A stretch of DNA of 64,000 bases from Brevibacterium rongguiense (GTDB taxonomy: Bacteria > Actinomycetota > Actinomycetes > Actinomycetales > Brevibacteriaceae). Where the stretch lies: the NCBI RefSeq assembly GCF_009857845.1, contig NZ_WWEQ01000012.1:1-64000 (forward strand). Direction: 5' to 3'. The translations under genes were made by a program, and so were the position numbers. Below, piece after piece: positions 56,380 to 64,000 of this stretch. Under the pieces are notes generated by a model. It did no database searches. It had not been told where the DNA came from and saw nothing but the letters and a program-made list of their open reading frames with translations. The number at the start of each line of letters is the position of its first letter. The stretch's first letter is position 1.

Positions 56380-57393
56380 ATGTCGCGCATCGTCGTCCTC
56401 ACCCAGCTGGCCAGCCTCGCCGAGCACTGTGCGGCACTGGCCGAGGGGATCGGCGTGCCGCTCGACGTGCGCGAACCGGGCGCCGGGGGCTGGCAGGACG
56501 CCGTGCTGGTCCTCGTGGGGGAGGACGTGGCACAGGCACCCACGACGGTGGGCGTGCCCACCGTCCTCATCGCCGCCGCCGATGATGCCGGTGCGGTCTG
56601 GGCGCACGCCGCCCGGCTGGGCGTCGACACGGTGGCGGTGCTGCCCGCCGGCGCGGAATGGCTGACCCAGCGGATGATCCAGGCCGTCGAGCCCCCGGGC
56701 ACTCCGGCCAGCACGTGCGGCGTCGTCGCAGGCTCCGGGGGCGCCGGCGCCTCCGTCCTGGCGTGCGCCCTGGCCCGCCACGCCGCGGCTCAGGGGATCT
56801 CCACGGTGCTCCTCGACGCCGATCCCCTGGGGGGCGGGCTCGACCTGGTGCTCGGCTGCGAATCCGCGCAGGGCCTGCGCTGGCCCGCGCTCGCCGCCTC
56901 CCGGGGGCGGCTGCGCCCCTCGACGCTGCTCAATGCCCTGCCGCGGGCCGGTGACCTCGCGATCCTCTCGTGGGACCGCGAGGGGCGCGAGGAATTGGAC
57001 GAGGAGGTCTTCGATGCCGTCCTCGCCGCAGCCCAGCAGGCCTTCGAATTCGTCGTCGTCGACGTGCCGCGGCACGCCTCGGCCGCCCGCGCCAGGGCCT
57101 GCCACCATGTCGCCCTCGTGACCCCCGCGCGCGTGCGCGCCGCCGTGGCCGCCGCCCGCGTGGCTCGCAGCCTCGAGGCCGTGAACTCGTCGCTGGGCCT
57201 CGTGGTGCGCGAAACCGGCCGCTCCGCCCTCGACCCCGAACTGCTCGCCCAGACCATCGGCATCGAACTGGTGGGCATGCTGCGCGACGACGCGGCGCTC
57301 GCCGAGCAGGTCGATCGCGGCGAGGGCATTCCGAGCGGGCGCACGCACGTGGGCCGATTCGCCGAGGAGCTGCTCGAGCGGGTGGGGCCGTGA
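56380..57393 (+). CDS. ssd: Septum site-determining protein Ssd / CpaE-like ATPase
   Basis: MinD/ParA-like protein of 337 residues, first gene of the Tad pilus operon, matching the actinobacterial CpaE homologue (TIGR03815; Rv3660c). An N-terminal receiver-like region (1-95) precedes the ATPase-like domain. Its P-loop reads VVAGSGGAGASVLACALARHA minus the family lysines (GSGGAGAS), followed by TVLLDADPLGGGLDLVLG (Walker A' and switch I) and FVVVDVPR. Loss of both signature lysines suggests weak or no ATP hydrolysis. Relatives localise pili and inhibit septation. ATG 56380 lacks a strong ribosome site. Overlaps tadA by four bases. Confidence 0.92.
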   Translation: MSRIVVLTQLASLAEHCAALAEGIGVPLDVREPGAGGWQDAVLVLVGEDVAQAPTTVGVPTVLIAAADDAGAVWAHAARLGVDTVAVLPAGAEWLTQRMIQAVEPPGTPASTCGVVAGSGGAGASVLACALARHAAAQGISTVLLDADPLGGGLDLVLGCESAQGLRWPALAASRGRLRPSTLLNALPRAGDLAILSWDREGREELDEEVFDAVLAAAQQAFEFVVVDVPRHASAARARACHHVALVTPARVRAAVAAARVARSLEAVNSSLGLVVRETGRSALDPELLAQTIGIELVGMLRDDAALAEQVDRGEGIPSGRTHVGRFAEELLERVGP

Positions 57394-58664
57394 GCACCGC
57401 GGGGCTGGGAACGCGGCGCTTCGGGGAGAGGGGGCTCGGCCCGCAGAGTGTCGGGCGCCAGTCCCCGGAGACGCAGGCGGCGGGGGCACCGGGCGCGGGC
57501 ACCGCCGGTGGGCCGTGGCTGGACGCCGCCCTCGTGGCCGAGGTGCGCGGCCACCTGCTGGAGAACCCCGGCCCCGTGACGACCTCCGCGGTCGCGGCGG
57601 CCCTTCAGCGCAGCGGTCGCGTGCTGGGATCGGCCGCGCTCCTCGAGCTCGTCAAGCGGATCTCCGCCCAGCTCGCCGGGGCCGGGCCCCTCCAGCCGCT
57701 GCTCGACGCCCCGGGCGCCACCGATCTCTTCGTCAACGGACCCAGGGAGATCTGGACCGACCGGGGGCGGGGGATCGAGCCGGTGGACATCTCGTTGGGC
57801 ACCGAGGCAGATGTGCGCGCGCTCGCGGTGCGCCTGGCGGCCCTGGGCGGGCGGCGGCTGGACGATTCCCAGCCGCTCGTCGACGTGCGCCTGCCTGACG
57901 GGGTGCGCCTCAACGCGGTGCTGCCGCCCCTGTCCGGGGAGCACACGGTCATGTCCTTCCGCGTGCCGCGCACCCGCGGCTTCCGCATGGAGGAGCTTGT
58001 CACCGGGGGCTTCATCACGCCGGCGGTCGCGGACCTGCTGCTGCGGGTCCTCCGGGCCCGGGCGAACTTCCTCATCTCCGGGGGCACCGGCTCGGGCAAG
58101 ACCGTCCTCCTGGGGGCGCTGCTGGCAGAGGTCGACGACGCCCAGCGCCTGCTCATCGTCGAGGACTCCCGTGAGCTGCGCGTCGACCACCCCCACGTCG
58201 TCCAGCTGGCCGCACGCCAGACCAACATCGAGGGCGCCGGCGAGGTGTCCATGGCCGACCTCGTCCGCAACGCGCTGCGCATGCGGCCCGACCGGCTGGT
58301 AGTGGGCGAGTGCCGCGGAGCCGAGGTGCGCGACATGCTCACGGCCCTCAACACCGGACACGAGGGCGGCTGCGCCACCGTCCACGCCAACACCGCGGAA
58401 TCCGTCCCCGCCCGCCTCGAGGCCCTCGGCGCTCTTGCCGGCATGTCCCCGGCGGCCGTCCACTCGCAGCTGGCCACGGCCATCGACGTGGTCATCCACG
58501 TGCGCAGGCACTCCGGTACCCGCGAGGTGTGCCAGGTCTGCCTGCCCGCGGTCTCTGCGAGCGGGCCCAGTGTCGCCCAGGTGTGGAGCGCGGAGGCCGG
58601 CTTCAGTGCGGAGAACCGCGCGCGGCTGGATGCGCTGCTGAGCACTCGGGCGGGGACGCCGTGA
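57390..58664 (+). CDS. tadA: TadA/CpaF family secretion ATPase
   Basis: Hexameric motor ATPase of 424 residues for the Flp/Tad pilus machinery (TIGR03819). N-terminal helical domain to about 180 (ATDLFVNGPREIWTDRGRG), then Walker A ISGGTGSGKTVLL near 227-239, Asp box LIVEDSRELRVDHPHVV, Walker B RPDRLVVGECRGAE and the His box TGHEGGCATVHANTA. GTG 57390 overlaps the ssd stop (GTGA). The preceding 45 residues are disordered Gly/Arg/Ala. Cytoplasmic, docks on TadB/TadC. Confidence 0.95.
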   Translation: MSTAGLGTRRFGERGLGPQSVGRQSPETQAAGAPGAGTAGGPWLDAALVAEVRGHLLENPGPVTTSAVAAALQRSGRVLGSAALLELVKRISAQLAGAGPLQPLLDAPGATDLFVNGPREIWTDRGRGIEPVDISLGTEADVRALAVRLAALGGRRLDDSQPLVDVRLPDGVRLNAVLPPLSGEHTVMSFRVPRTRGFRMEELVTGGFITPAVADLLLRVLRARANFLISGGTGSGKTVLLGALLAEVDDAQRLLIVEDSRELRVDHPHVVQLAARQTNIEGAGEVSMADLVRNALRMRPDRLVVGECRGAEVRDMLTALNTGHEGGCATVHANTAESVPARLEALGALAGMSPAAVHSQLATAIDVVIHVRRHSGTREVCQVCLPAVSASGPSVAQVWSAEAGFSAENRARLDALLSTRAGTP

Positions 58665-59344
58665 GCGCCCTCGCCCTGCTGGCGGGCTTGTTCGCGGGTG
58701 TGGGCTGGTGGGCGCTCACATGGTCCCCGGCAGCGCGGCGCCTGCGCGCCCTGAGCGCGGACCGGGCCCCGGATCGCAGGCGCATCCGTCGCCGAGCCGC
58801 AGACACGGGCCTCGAGGCGGTGGCAGCCGTGGACCGCTCCGTCGAACTCCTGCGGGCCGGGATCCCACCGGCCGGCGTCATGCAGCACCTGGCGGCCCTG
58901 CCCGGCGACGCGCGGCTCACGGAGGCGCTGGCGCGCAGCGGGCGCTCCCTGGAGCTGGGAGATTCGCCCCACACCGCGATCCGGCGCCACCTCGGTGGCG
59001 TGGATGCGGAGGCCGCCGAGGTGCTCGACGGCATGGCCGCCGTCTGGCACGTCGCGGAGACGGCCGGAGCGCCGGCCGCGGACATGCTCGCCCGTTATGC
59101 CGGGACCTGCCGCGAGCGCGCCGATTCCGCGCGCGAGCGCGCCGTTGCGCTCGCCGGTCCCGCGTCCACCGTGCGCGTGCTCACGTGGCTGCCGCTGCTC
59201 TCGCTGGGGCTGGCCATGCTCATCGGGGCCAACCCCGTGCGCCTGCTCGGCAGCGCACCGGGGCTCGTCTCCCTGTTGGGAGGCACCGCGCTGCTGCTGG
59301 CGGGCAGGGCGTGGATGCGCATCATGCTCCGCCGGGCGCAGTAG
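58661..59344 (+). CDS. tadB: Type II secretion system F-domain protein TadB
   Basis: Inner-membrane platform protein of 227 residues. An N-terminal membrane segment (1-20), cytoplasmic T2SSF helical domain (about 48-160, with RSVELLRAGIPPAGVMQHL and WHVAETAGAPAADMLARYA), then two C-terminal membrane segments. Shorter than proteobacterial TadB. GTG 58661 overlaps the tadA stop. Works with TadC below to translate TadA motion into pilin extrusion. Confidence 0.92.
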   Translation: MSALALLAGLFAGVGWWALTWSPAARRLRALSADRAPDRRRIRRRAADTGLEAVAAVDRSVELLRAGIPPAGVMQHLAALPGDARLTEALARSGRSLELGDSPHTAIRRHLGGVDAEAAEVLDGMAAVWHVAETAGAPAADMLARYAGTCRERADSARERAVALAGPASTVRVLTWLPLLSLGLAMLIGANPVRLLGSAPGLVSLLGGTALLLAGRAWMRIMLRRAQ

Positions 59345-59381
59345 CACCGCTGCGTGCCGCAGGGAGTGGGAGGAGACTGCC

Positions 59382-60050
59382 ATGCTGGTGTCGATCATCG
59401 CGGGAGGGCTCGCCGGGCTTGCCGTGTGGCTGCTTGTCGCCGAGCCCTCGGGCCGCCTGCGCACCCTGCTGGGCAGAGCGGGCGAGCCCGCTTCGCCTGG
59501 CGCACGGCTGGGGCGCTCACGGCCGTCGTCCGCCGGCGCTGCGGCCCCGGGCCCCGCGCGGCGGGGGCACCGGGCGCGCGGAGCGCGCGCAAGCGACATC
59601 GACCTGCTCGCCTTCGACCTGGACCTCGCCGCGATCTGCCTGCAGGCGGGACTGCCCACGGAGCGTGCCCTCGAGCTCGCGGCGCAGGCGGGCGGCGATC
59701 GCAGCGGGCTGGGCAGGCTGGGCCGAGCGCTTGAGCTGGGCGGCGAGGACCCCGCCGACAGCGCCGAACGCGGCCGGGACGGCCCCTCGGCCACCGCCGA
59801 GGCGCTCGAGTCCGTTGCCGCGCTCATCGGCTTCTCGCGGGCCACAGGCGTCTCGCTGGCGCCGCTGCTGCGCGGATTGGCCTCCGATCTGCGGCGCACC
59901 GAGCACCGGCGCCGCCAGCTCGCCGCGGCCCGGCTGGGCGTGCAACTCGTCATCCCGCTGGGCGTGTGCATCCTGCCCGCCTTCATCCTCCTGGGCGTGG
60001 TGCCCGTGCTGCTCACCCTCGTGTCCGACATGGCGGGCCTGTTCCGATGA
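59382..60050 (+). CDS. tadC: Type II secretion system F-domain protein TadC
   Basis: Second platform protein of 222 residues with the same plan: membrane helix (2-20), F domain (about 72-180; FDLDLAAICLQAGLPTERAL and ATGVSLAPLLRGLASDLR) and two C-terminal membrane helices (IPLGVCILPAFILLGVVPVLL). GGAGGAG is 5-6 bases before ATG 59382. The 37-base gap after tadB keeps it in the operon. Followed by a 536-base gap before the pilin gene. Confidence 0.92.
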   Translation: MLVSIIAGGLAGLAVWLLVAEPSGRLRTLLGRAGEPASPGARLGRSRPSSAGAAAPGPARRGHRARGARASDIDLLAFDLDLAAICLQAGLPTERALELAAQAGGDRSGLGRLGRALELGGEDPADSAERGRDGPSATAEALESVAALIGFSRATGVSLAPLLRGLASDLRRTEHRRRQLAAARLGVQLVIPLGVCILPAFILLGVVPVLLTLVSDMAGLFR

Positions 60051-60248
60051 GCACCCGGTCACCGCACCCGCGCTGGGCGGGCCACCGCGCGAAGGTCACC
60101 GCTGCCGGTCACCGGCGCACCGGGGTCTGTGGATTGGGGCCACAGGGTCCACAGGATCCGCCGGCACCGCCCGCTGTGCCTCCGGCCGCGGCAGGCTCGG
60201 GGCATTCCCGCGGCGGCGGGTGCGGCCGGATCGGAAACTCAACCGACT

Positions 60249-60420
60249 CGGAACCGGACCGGACCGAACGGACGGGACCGGACGGATGGGCCGGGACCGG
60301 ACGGGACGGACGGGACCAGAACCGGATCGGACGGAACCGGACGGGCGGGACCAGGACCGGACCGGGACCGGGACCGGACCGGGACCGGACCCGACGGACG
60401 GGACCGGACAGAACCGGAAC
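60249..60420. repeat. GGACCG/GGACGG microsatellite in the tad locus
   Basis: About 170 bases made almost only of GGACCG, GGACGG and GGAACC-type hexamers and pentamers, e.g. GGACCGGGACCGGGACCGG near 60350-60395. It occupies the middle of the 60051-60586 gap between tadC and the pilin gene. No ribosome site or codon pattern supports translation. One strand is purine-rich, and such tracts expand and contract readily. Confidence 0.9.
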
Positions 60421-60586
60421 GCGGTCAGTCCACGGTCGGCCTGGGGCCGGCCCACGGTGACCCGGTAGGGCACCGGCGCACCCGGGCCCGGGAATGCACC
60501 GCAGCACCACCCCCGGAGACGGTCTCCGGACCTCCGCTTCCGGCAATGATGCCGGGGCGGCGGTAGCAGCGACGAAGGAGAAGGCA

Positions 60587-60889
60587 ATGGATACGAACAC
60601 CGCAGAAACCGCGGGCACACCTGGTGCACCCGGTACACAGGTCACGGCAGCCGGCACAGGGGACGGAGACTGCGGGCAGGGCGCACTCGTGTGCGCTCGC
60701 AGCGGCCGGACCAGGCGCGGGCAGCTCGTGCGGTGGCACTGCGATCGCGGTGCCACAACCGCGGAGTACGCGATCACGACGCTGGCGGCCTGCGGGTTCG
60801 CCGCGCTGCTCGTCGTCATCCTCAAATCCGACGCGGTGCGCCAGCTCATCACCAAGGTGATCTCCACGGCGCTCGGCATGGGGCAGTGA
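60587..60889 (+). CDS. DUF4244 Flp-type pilin
   Basis: Prepilin-like protein of 100 residues, DUF4244 family (Rv3656c type). After a hydrophilic leader of about 55 residues comes the processing site region CDRGATTAEYAIT, with the G/A and the glutamate five residues on that prepilin peptidases need, then a hydrophobic helix ITTLAACGFAALLVVIL and a short tail. GAAGGAG is 7 bases before ATG 60587. It is the probable main subunit of the Tad pilus. The leader is longer than in most Flp pilins. Confidence 0.92.
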   Translation: MDTNTAETAGTPGAPGTQVTAAGTGDGDCGQGALVCARSGRTRRGQLVRWHCDRGATTAEYAITTLAACGFAALLVVILKSDAVRQLITKVISTALGMGQ

Positions 60890-60957
60890 TGGCGGCCCAC
60901 GACGGCGCCCCGCCCACCGGTGCCGCCCTCCCCCTGGGCACCGGTGCGCGGCGATGA
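60889..60957 (+). CDS. 22-residue coupling frame between pilin and TadE genes
   Basis: ATG 60889 shares a base with the pilin stop (TGATG) and its TGA overlaps the tadE-like ATG (ATGA). It encodes MAAHDGAPPTGAALPLGTGA followed by two arginines. It may exist only to keep ribosomes moving to TadE. Confidence 0.3.
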   Translation: MAAHDGAPPTGAALPLGTGARR

Positions 60958-61397
60958 GCAGGGCCCCCGCTCCCGCGGCCCGCCGCTCACGGTGGCGGCG
61001 CAGCCGGGTGTGTGCGCTCCCTGCCGCCGAACCCGGCGCCCGGGGCCGCACGCGCCTGCGCTGTGAGCGGGGCGCCGCCACGGCGGAGTTCGCCATGATG
61101 ATGCCGGCACTCGTTGTCCTCATCCTGGTGGTCGTGGGAGCGGGAGCGATCGGGCTGACGCAGCTGCGGGCCTATGATGCGGCCCGAGCGGGGGCGCGTG
61201 AGGCGGCCCGGGGCGAACCCGCCCGCGATGTCGAGCAGGCGGCGCACAAGCGCGCGGGCTCGGCGGCGCGGGTCGAGATCTCGACGGCCGGCGAGTACAC
61301 GGCCGTCAGCGTCGAGATCGGCTTGCCCGCTTCCCTCCGCTTCGTCATGCGCACGGTCAGCGCCCGGGCCGAGGCGCGCACCGAGGGGGCGGGATGA
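60954..61397 (+). CDS. TadE family pseudopilin
   Basis: Minor pilin of 147 residues. A basic 35-residue leader (RRSRWRRSRV) precedes the TadE signature CERGAATAEFAMMMPAL and a membrane helix (VVLILVVVGAGAIGL) at about 38-66; the rest is an extracellular helical-beta domain (AARAGAREAARGEPARDVEQ). Corresponds to Rv3655c. Coupled at both ends by ATGA overlaps. Confidence 0.92.
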   Translation: MSRAPAPAARRSRWRRSRVCALPAAEPGARGRTRLRCERGAATAEFAMMMPALVVLILVVVGAGAIGLTQLRAYDAARAGAREAARGEPARDVEQAAHKRAGSAARVEISTAGEYTAVSVEIGLPASLRFVMRTVSARAEARTEGAG

Positions 61398-61786
61398 GCA
61401 CCGGCGGCCCGCTGCGGTGCCGCCAGAGGCGGGGTGGCGGTGAGCGGGGTTCGACCACCGTGGTGGGGGTCGGGCTCATGGTCGGGGCCCTCGTGTTGGT
61501 GCTGGGGGTGGGCGTGGCCGGGCGCGCCTTCTTCGTCCATGCCCGCGCCGATGGCACGGCCGACCTCGCCGCGCTCGCCGCCGCCGACGCCGTGCGCGCC
61601 ACCGCACCCGGTGAGCCCTGCGAGGTCGCCGCCGACCTGGTCAAGCGCCGTGGGCTCGCCCTGCGCGAGTGCATCGCGCGCGCTGATCTGGGCACCGTCA
61701 AGGTCGTGGTGGAGGCGAAGCCACCGGCCCCGCTGCCCGCTCTACGCGCCACGGCCGTGGCCGGCGGGCCGGAACCGGCGCCGTGA
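61394..61786 (+). CDS. TadE-like/Rv3654c family secretion-neighbourhood protein
   Basis: A 130-residue protein of the TIGR03816 type (helicase/secretion neighbourhood TadE-like). RGSTTVVGVGLMVGALVLVLG supplies the prepilin-like site and membrane helix (about 19-42), followed by HARADGTADLAALAAADAVRA, the usual TadG-like continuation, and a single cysteine pair (GEPCEVAADL, ALRECIAR). Last gene of the operon, ending 35 bases from the convergent helicase. Confidence 0.92.
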   Translation: MSTGGPLRCRQRRGGGERGSTTVVGVGLMVGALVLVLGVGVAGRAFFVHARADGTADLAALAAADAVRATAPGEPCEVAADLVKRRGLALRECIARADLGTVKVVVEAKPPAPLPALRATAVAGGPEPAP

Positions 61787-61821
61787 GCCACGCGGCCCGC
61801 TGCGGCGCCTGCGCCCGCGGC

Positions 61822-64000
61822 TCAGGCCAGCAGTGCGCGCAGCAGGCGCTGGGCCGCGTCCTTCTCCAGCGGCTCGTTGCCGTTGCCGCACTTGGGCGAT
61901 TGCACGCACGCGGGGCAGCCCGCCGCGCAGCCGCAGGAGGCAATGGCCTCGAGGGTGGCGCGCTGCCACTCGTCGAAGACGGCATAGCCGCGCTCGGCGA
62001 AGCCCGCCCCGCCGGCCTGGCCGTCGTAGACGAAGACTGTGGCGACGCCGGTGTCGGCGTGCACCGCGGTGGACACGCCGCCGATGTCCCAGCGGTCGCA
62101 GCCGGCGAACAGGGGCAGCAGGCCGATCGAGGCGTGCTCGGCAGCATGCACGGCACCGGGCACATCGGCCCGCCCCACACCCGCGGCCTCGAGGACGTCC
62201 GCGGGCGCGGTCCACCACACCGCCTGGGTGCGCAGCGTGCGCGCGGGCAGCTCGAGCGGGTACTCGCCCAGGCGCACCCCGCTGCCCTTCTGGCGCATCG
62301 CGTACGCCACGACCTGGTCCGTCACCTCGACGGTGCCGGTGTGCACCCGCCCACCGGAGGGCAGGCCGCGCGAGGTGTCCGTGGACTCGATGCGGATCTC
62401 CGTGACCGCCCGCGCCTGGGTCGTGTAGTCGACGGCCTTGCGCTCGACCATCGCGAGCCGGGCCTCGAGGTCGAGCTCGCTGACGACGTAGGAGATCCCC
62501 TGGTGCAGGTACACCGCCCCCGGATGGATCTGCATGTGCGCCCCGGCATCGTCGATGGTGCCGAGCAGCGTGCCCGTGGCCTGCTCGACGATGCGCACCT
62601 GCGCCTCGCCGTCGCCGCGGATGCCCGTGAGCGCGGCGGCCGATTCGCCCTTCGCCCAGTACCAGCCGTGGGGGCGGCGGCGCAGCATCCTCGCGGCCGT
62701 GAGCGACTCGACGACGGAGGCGGCAGTGGGGCCGAACCGGGTGAGATCGGCCTCGGTGAGGGGCGCCTCGGCGGCGGCGGCGCACAGGTGGCCGCCCAGC
62801 ACGTAAGGATTGGAGGGATCGATGACCCCGGCGTCCACGGGCGCCCCGAAGACGGACTCGGGATGGTGGACGACGAAGGTGTCCAGCGGATCGTCGCGGG
62901 CGATGAGCACCGCGATCCACGGCCGGCCCGCGCGCCCGGCACGGCCGGCCTGCTGCCACAGCGAGGCCAGCGTGCCCGGCCAGCCCAGCATGACAACCGA
63001 GTCGAGTCCGGCGATGTCGATGCCGAGCTCCAGCGCGTTCGTCGAGGCGACCGTGCGCAGTTTCCCGCTGCGCAGGCCGGTCTCGAGCAGGCGCCGCTCC
63101 TCCGGCAGGTAACCGCCCCGGTAGGCGGCGATCGACTTCCTCAGCTCCGGTTCGACCTCCGCGACGTTGTCGCGCACGGCATCCGCCAGCGCCTCGGCGC
63201 CACGGCGGGAGGCGATGAACGCGATCGAGCGGTAGCCCGCGCAGGTGGTGTCGGCCAAAATGTCCGCGGCCTCGCTGATCGTGGAGCGGCGCGCCGGGGC
63301 CAGGCCGTTGGCGTCGGCAACGGCTCCCGCCTCTCCCTGTGGTCCGGGGCCGTCTCCGCCCTCGCGCCCTGCGGCACCACCCCCGGCAGCACCGACCCCT
63401 GTCGCGCCACCGCCCATCGCGCCGCCGCCTGCGGGGGCCGGCGCAACCAGCGCCGAGTCGCCGAAGGGATCGGGCGCGACGCCCAGGGCGGTCAGCGCAC
63501 TGTCGGCCCACGGATCGGCCTGCGCGTCGGCCAGCAGGGCGCGCGCCGCCTCGGCGCCGGCATCCGCACTGCCCGCACTGGACCGCCCGTCGACCGGTCC
63601 GCTCGTGTCACCCGGGGCGCCCACCGCGGCGAGCGCGCCCGGCTCCGAACCGGGCAGCGGCGGGGGCTCCCACAGGAGGAACCGGCCCGGGGCGCGCGGC
63701 GAGGTGTCCTGGGTGATCGCGGTCGCGGGCCGCCCGGTGAAGCGCGCGAACGCCGCGGCGGGATCGGCCATGGTCGCCGAGGCCCCGATGACGACCGGCT
63801 GCGCCCCGTAGTGCTCGGCCACGCGCAGCAGTCGGCGCACGATGAGCGCCACGTGCGAGCCGAACACGCCCCGGTAGCGGTGCGCCTCGTCGACGACGAT
63901 GTAGCGCAGGGACTTCAGCCAGCGGGAGAACCGCGGATGGCCGGGCAGGATGCCGCGGTGGAGCATGTCCGGGTTCGTGAAGACGAGGTTCGCGTGCTGG
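61822..64000 (-). CDS. DEAD/DEAH-box helicase with DUF1998 (helicase/secretion neighbourhood), 5' end outside window
   Basis: ATP-dependent helicase of the TIGR03817 type (Rv3649-like); at least 726 residues are visible and the N terminus with Walker A is outside. Seen: VVDEAHRYRGVFGSHVA (motif II), VVIGASATMADP (motif III), a Gly/Ala-rich insertion of about 100 residues, SIAFIASRRGAEALA (motif IV), STNALELGIDIAGLD (V), WQQAGRAGRAGR (VI), and the C-terminal zinc-binding DUF1998 cysteines CGCAAGCPACVQSPKC. Relatives (MrfA) repair crosslinked DNA. Linked to the Tad genes by conserved synteny, though transcribed toward them. Confidence 0.95.
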   Translation of the reverse strand, partial: QHANLVFTNPDMLHRGILPGHPRFSRWLKSLRYIVVDEAHRYRGVFGSHVALIVRRLLRVAEHYGAQPVVIGASATMADPAAAFARFTGRPATAITQDTSPRAPGRFLLWEPPPLPGSEPGALAAVGAPGDTSGPVDGRSSAGSADAGAEAARALLADAQADPWADSALTALGVAPDPFGDSALVAPAPAGGGAMGGGATGVGAAGGGAAGREGGDGPGPQGEAGAVADANGLAPARRSTISEAADILADTTCAGYRSIAFIASRRGAEALADAVRDNVAEVEPELRKSIAAYRGGYLPEERRLLETGLRSGKLRTVASTNALELGIDIAGLDSVVMLGWPGTLASLWQQAGRAGRAGRPWIAVLIARDDPLDTFVVHHPESVFGAPVDAGVIDPSNPYVLGGHLCAAAAEAPLTEADLTRFGPTAASVVESLTAARMLRRRPHGWYWAKGESAAALTGIRGDGEAQVRIVEQATGTLLGTIDDAGAHMQIHPGAVYLHQGISYVVSELDLEARLAMVERKAVDYTTQARAVTEIRIESTDTSRGLPSGGRVHTGTVEVTDQVVAYAMRQKGSGVRLGEYPLELPARTLRTQAVWWTAPADVLEAAGVGRADVPGAVHAAEHASIGLLPLFAGCDRWDIGGVSTAVHADTGVATVFVYDGQAGGAGFAERGYAVFDEWQRATLEAIASCGCAAGCPACVQSPKCGNGNEPLEKDAAQRLLRALLA

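Noticed and set aside
60249-60420. CRISPR-like or coding tract
   Set aside because: The units are 5-6 bases with no spacers, and the translated product is Arg/Asp/Gly/Thr repeat without a ribosome site; treated as a microsatellite.
60096-60638. A 180-codon minus-strand frame over the microsatellite
   Set aside because: Repeat-derived Arg/Ser/Pro/Val translation; no start signal and opposite to the operon.

Overview
The window is a very GC-rich (roughly 70% or more) actinobacterial chromosome segment, most likely from the order Micrococcales; I cannot name the genus. Supporting signs are the GC-ending codon use, AAGGAG-type ribosome sites mixed with many apparently leaderless starts (TANNNT six bases before ATG/GTG), a lysC-asd pair, the 'helicase/secretion neighbourhood' Tad locus, a GlxR/Crp-type regulator and a sortase-anchored LPXTG protein.

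Bases 1-28 kb are a mosaic of small housekeeping and accessory units: an M3 peptidase running off the left edge, an MFS exporter, an AI-2E family permease, an AhpD-like peroxidase, an acetaldehyde dehydrogenase/DUF779 operon, a TPP-riboswitch-controlled TenA, two L,D-transpeptidases, the SRP RNA, a PfpI protein, a divergent MFS/XRE regulator pair, a MagIII-like DNA glycosylase, a VanZ-RDD membrane protein, an LPXTG adhesin, tRNA-Ser(GGA) followed by a two-gene unknown module with foreign-looking codon use, a DUF2079 membrane protein, an epoxide-hydrolase-like enzyme, CsbD, a flavodoxin, a sirtuin, a TIGR03085 protein and a LiaF-like pair.

Bases 28-64 kb follow the conserved actinobacterial order also known from Mycobacterium tuberculosis (dnaX, recR, ask, asd; then metallophosphoesterase, class A PBP, DUF4177, RidA, NUDIX, MBL, Crp, Nth, NUDIX, holin-like protein, acs, Ssd/Tad, helicase). 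Inserted into it are a DUF2975/XRE pair behind a striking AT-rich triple operator, a metal ABC transporter, and a 1111-residue low-complexity membrane protein. whiB4, the two ArsA-like ATPases, the thioredoxin-like gene and the MarP protease of the mycobacterial block are absent here.

Intergenic DNA is unusually repetitive: short tandem repeats and dispersed perfect hairpins occupy most gaps. DnaX has an exceptionally long disordered tail (1324 residues in total). I see no CRISPR array, insertion sequence, prophage, rRNA or replication origin. The right edge cuts a DEAD/DEAH helicase.
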